Positions 61,357 through 64,000 of a stretch of DNA of 64,000 bases are shown here, in pieces. How positions within the stretch are numbered: the first letter of the stretch is position 1; the number at the start of each line of letters is the position of its first letter. This stretch comes from Bacteroidota bacterium. Its GTDB lineage: Bacteria > Bacteroidota > Bacteroidia > M30B66. The translations under genes were made by a program, and so were the position numbers. The DNA lies in contig JAIXUS010000013.1 of NCBI GenBank assembly GCA_027483445.1, forward strand, positions 1 through 64,000, in the 5' to 3' direction. The notes under the pieces are model-generated. The model did no database searches. It saw only the letters and a list, made by a program, of their open reading frames with translations, and was not told where the DNA came from.

Positions 61357-63729
61357 ATGCTGTTTCCATTCACCAAAGTCTTTATCCAAAGAAAGCTTCA
61401 ACTAAGTGCATGTCTGCTTTTGCTCCATTTTAGCTTGCAAGGGCAAAATAGCTCATGTAAGTTTTTCTTAAGCCCACTGGAGTTTAATGCCGACAGTGTA
61501 TTGGGGAAAAACAGCGTCGCACATGTCGAAAAGGCTATTCATGCTGCTGCAGTTAAAAAGTTGCGAATCAACTTTACCGAAGACACCATTCAAGCGTATG
61601 TAAAAACCTGGGAAGCCTGTAATCAAGAAATAAGTGAAAAGCTCTTGCAAATTCAGAAACAACGCGATCTTATTTCACAAGCACAGCAAAAACTTACCGA
61701 CAATGATAAAATTGGATCGTTGCAAAAAAAGCTTGTTGAGTTGCAGGATGCGAAGGTTCAGTTAGCAAAACAAACTGGAGAAAATTTGCAGGCAATCAGG
61801 TTTCAGGCGATTTATGTTATAGTAATTAAAAATGTAGATGACCTAACCAGCACCCGTGAGGTAATGGAGGAACAGGTTTCAGCAGCCCTAAGAAATACTG
61901 CTATAAAGGATTTGCGAGGAGTATTTGTTCAATCAAAAACGACGGTTGGCAATCACCAGCTTTTAGATGATTGGATAAGGCTTGAAAGCAGCGGAGAACT
62001 GAGGCGCGAAGGACAGAATATATTGGAGGATTTTAACTCTATCCAACACTATTACATCAATTGTTCTCAGTTGGTAGTGGCCCCGCTTAAGAGTGATTCA
62101 TCGCTCCGCAAAGCAACTACGGCCAGTACAATTGGGCAGGTCTTAACCCCCATAAACGTTTTAGCAACAGCCAATTGGAAAGAGGTTTTGAGAACTCATC
62201 AGGTTTCTGAAGAAGATATTCAAGCAATTGAAAGGGCTATTGCCACCAAACAATCAGGTATAGATAAGAATACGCAACTTAACGCCGATAAAGAGAAGGA
62301 AATAATACGTGAATTTGTGGCCAACAATGCCAAATTGAATGATCAAATGCTTGCTGCCGAAAATGAACTTAAAAACATCTACCAATTTTTACAAACATTG
62401 GTTGGCAACCAGATTCAGGTGAATGCAAACAATGCCATTCAAATCTTAAAGAGCCAACGGGAGGCCTATAATAACCAAGCAAAAGAGAAAACCACCGAAT
62501 ACGAAGTGCTTGAAGCCAAAAAGTGGGTCTGGCAACCGCTTGAGGAGTTGATTTATGATAACAATGCCAATAATGCAATAGCGAATAAAACGGTTGACTT
62601 GGTTGCGATAATCGCTGCCAATCTTACTAAAGAAGAATCGCAAAGTTCTAGTATTGAAGTATTTAATGGACAATTAATCCGTGATGAAAAAAAGGAAGGA
62701 AGAAGGAAAGTAAAAAAACTTGTTAAAGTATGGCTCTATTTAAGTCCAGGGGCTTCAAATAAGCGCAAAATTACCATCTTAAGCAGTTTTGAGTGGGATT
62801 TACAGCAAGAAAGCACTACTCCCAAGCCCGTCGTGCCTAAACCTGTTGCCAATGAGGGGGATAAACTAAACAACGAAAAAAAAGAGGAACCATCAATTAA
62901 GCCGAATGAACGAATCAATAAATTGATTGAAGCTAAACAGTCCTTTCTTATCGATACCCTTTGGCCCAAATCTATTCAAGAACTTGTAAAAAGCATGGTT
63001 AGAATACCCGGTGGTGAATTTCTAATTGGCTGTGAATCGGGCAATGCTCAGGATTGTGACGCTGATGGAAAAGAGTATGTTAAAATAAAGTTAGCGCCAT
63101 TTTTCATGAGCAAGTATGAAATTACTCAACAACAGTGGTATGATTTGGTGAAGAACACTCCGAAAGAGAATAAAGAATTAAATCCTGTTCCCTCATCTAA
63201 CAGAGAAAAAAAGTTGTGGAACAACCCTGTTACCGATGTTTCGTGGGAGGATTGTCAGGAATTCATTGCCCGGCTCAATAAGTTAACCAAGCTGAATTTC
63301 CAATTGCCCAGTGAGGCGCAATGGGAGTATGCGTGCCGTGCAGGTACCACAACACCCTTCAACACGGGCGCATGCTTAAGCACTACCGACGCCAATTACG
63401 ATGGCAACTATCCATACGAGGGTTGTTCAAAGGGCACTTATCTGCAAGGCACGAACAAAGTAGGTTCATATAAAGCCAATGCCTGGGGCTTGTACGATAT
63501 GCATGGTAACGTTTGGGAATGGTGTCAGGACTGGTATCATGATTCGTACACGGGCATCCCGACCGATGGTAAGGCTAGGGAAAGCCCAACCGGGAGCATC
63601 CGCGTGCTGCGCGGCGGCAGCTGGAACGACGGCGCGCAGGGCTGCCGCTCAGCCGACCGCGGCAGCATCACGCCCGATGCCCGTCACTTCAGCTTCGGCT
63701 TTCGCCTCCTCAGTTCAGGAACACCATAA
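61357..63729 (+). CDS. Array member 4: secreted FGE-fold protein with variable C-terminus (putative DGR target)
   Basis: 790 residues. Signal peptide (QRKLQLSACLLLLHFSLQGQ). The shared N-terminal domain is more diverged than in members 2 and 3 but keeps IRFQAIYVIVIKNVDDL, KDLRGVFVQSKTTVGNH and LDDWIRLESSGELR. A coiled coil occupies about 280-400; the FGE-fold domain starts near 546 (MVRIPGGEFLIGCESG). From 63301 to the stop the DNA is about 94 percent identical to member 3 outside the variable codons, whereas upstream it is not. Variable residues 755-780 read S, NDG, G, D, SIT, A, HFSF in the same frame. Canonical GNVWEWC is intact here (GNVREWC in member 3). Confidence 0.85.
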   Translation: MLFPFTKVFIQRKLQLSACLLLLHFSLQGQNSSCKFFLSPLEFNADSVLGKNSVAHVEKAIHAAAVKKLRINFTEDTIQAYVKTWEACNQEISEKLLQIQKQRDLISQAQQKLTDNDKIGSLQKKLVELQDAKVQLAKQTGENLQAIRFQAIYVIVIKNVDDLTSTREVMEEQVSAALRNTAIKDLRGVFVQSKTTVGNHQLLDDWIRLESSGELRREGQNILEDFNSIQHYYINCSQLVVAPLKSDSSLRKATTASTIGQVLTPINVLATANWKEVLRTHQVSEEDIQAIERAIATKQSGIDKNTQLNADKEKEIIREFVANNAKLNDQMLAAENELKNIYQFLQTLVGNQIQVNANNAIQILKSQREAYNNQAKEKTTEYEVLEAKKWVWQPLEELIYDNNANNAIANKTVDLVAIIAANLTKEESQSSSIEVFNGQLIRDEKKEGRRKVKKLVKVWLYLSPGASNKRKITILSSFEWDLQQESTTPKPVVPKPVANEGDKLNNEKKEEPSIKPNERINKLIEAKQSFLIDTLWPKSIQELVKSMVRIPGGEFLIGCESGNAQDCDADGKEYVKIKLAPFFMSKYEITQQQWYDLVKNTPKENKELNPVPSSNREKKLWNNPVTDVSWEDCQEFIARLNKLTKLNFQLPSEAQWEYACRAGTTTPFNTGACLSTTDANYDGNYPYEGCSKGTYLQGTNKVGSYKANAWGLYDMHGNVWEWCQDWYHDSYTGIPTDGKARESPTGSIRVLRGGSWNDGAQGCRSADRGSITPDARHFSFGFRLLSSGTP
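63601..63729 (+). other. Variable region VR2 of a putative diversity-generating retroelement
   Basis: Partner of VR1, offset exactly 2522 bases, no indels. Variable codons run from 63619 to 63696. Where VR1 and VR2 differ at positions 1 and 2, at least one copy usually keeps A, which is the base mutated in DGR cDNA synthesis. Confidence 0.75.
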
Positions 63730-63731
63730 AA

Positions 63732-63763
63732 GGCAAAGCCCCTGGCAAGGAGGCGAGGTAAAA
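63732..63763 (+). repeat. 32-base repeat downstream of VR2
   Basis: Matches 61252-61283 with one mismatch (CCCCTGGC versus CCCCGGGC) and starts three bases after the stop. The 37 bases with hairpins that precede the repeat at copy 1 are missing here. Confidence 0.7.
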
Positions 63764-63789
63764 TCCAAGTATAGCCTAAGACAAAAAAC

Positions 63790-64000
63790 ATGAAAAAAAC
63801 AAAGCGTATCGAAAAGCATTTACTTGATGAATTAAAGCAAGGTTTAATCGTCTTGCTGTTGATTTTGAACCCTTCTCATTACATGGCCCAAAGTAATTTG
63901 GCATTGCCCCCTGGTTATATCTCCTTTGAGGCGGGAAAAGTATTGGCTAAAAGTCAAGAAGTGGTCTCAAAAATTCAGTCTTCTGTAGAAAAGAATGACC
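63790..64000 (+). CDS. Array member 5: N-terminal part of another paralogue, cut by the window edge
   Basis: The first 70 codons of a gene starting at ATG 63790. A signal peptide (about residues 15-34: LKQGLIVLLLILNPSHYMAQ) is followed by SNLALPPGYISFEAGKVLAKS, which matches the mature start of array member 1 (STLNLPTGFVKFSADEVINK) more closely than the FGE-type members. This suggests a FISUMP-type paralogue, but its C-terminal domain lies beyond the window. Confidence 0.75.
   Translation, partial: MKKTKRIEKHLLDELKQGLIVLLLILNPSHYMAQSNLALPPGYISFEAGKVLAKSQEVVSKIQSSVEKND

Noticed and set aside
54161..64000. A reverse transcriptase or A-rich template repeat within the window
   Set aside because: No frame in the window shows a YxDD-type polymerase, and I found no third copy of the variable-region sequence, so the DGR core is not claimed here.

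Overview
The window looks like chromosome from a member of the Bacteroidota. The evidence is C-terminal type IX secretion sorting domains on three very large or secreted proteins, a three-gene sdhCAB operon with a single fused cytochrome b subunit, a bacillithiol deacetylase, an LptC lipoprotein inside a coaX operon, FISUMP domains, and -7 promoter elements of the form TAnnTTTG in front of tRNA genes, rnpB and sdh. I cannot name a genus from the sequence alone.

Layout. 1-8.0 kb: bshB1, an isolated rhuM gene between GC-rich intergenic elements, then a minus-strand operon coaX - outer-membrane protein - lptC - small membrane protein - ppiD. 8.1-13.3 kb: tRNA-Phe, a Crp-like regulator, a DinB-fold protein, tRNA-His, a CNNM/CorC protein and a copper-type P-ATPase. 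13.4-18.6 kb: a tightly overlapping glycan operon (GT4 glycosyltransferase, flippase, methyltransferase, AsnB-like amidotransferase). 18.7-28.8 kb: a secreted BNR/T9SS protein, DUF4256, an ATP-dependent DNA ligase, and an operon with an outer-membrane protein, a degenerate histidine kinase, a NarL-type regulator and a TPR histidine kinase. 28.9-36.2 kb: sdhCAB, an RsmB-type methyltransferase, a HAD phosphatase, a CAU tRNA and membrane proteins. 36.7-49.0 kb: a 1787-residue repeat protein with T9SS signal, ppsA, rnpB (RNase P RNA), a CotH/lamin-tail T9SS protein and a secreted nuclease. 49.5-54.0 kb: two large orphan proteins followed by an HD phosphohydrolase and a double Usp protein, closed by a strong terminator.

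The most exciting part is 54.1-64.0 kb: a head-to-tail array of at least five secreted paralogues. They share an unrecognised N-terminal domain plus coiled coil, and end in a C-type-lectin-like module, either FISUMP or formylglycine-generating-enzyme (FGE) fold. Two members (58781-61207 and 61357-63729) end in collinear 3' segments that differ almost only at the first two bases of NNC-type codons, while all interposed codons are identical. That is the footprint of a diversity-generating retroelement (DGR), in which a reverse transcriptase copies a template with adenine mutagenesis into variable regions. No reverse transcriptase or template repeat is visible in the window; both are predicted to lie outside it, probably to the right, where the array continues.

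Coordinates of start codons were chosen from motif position, signal peptides, overlaps with the preceding gene, and, for several genes, a promoter -7 element that lies between the longest possible start and the real one.
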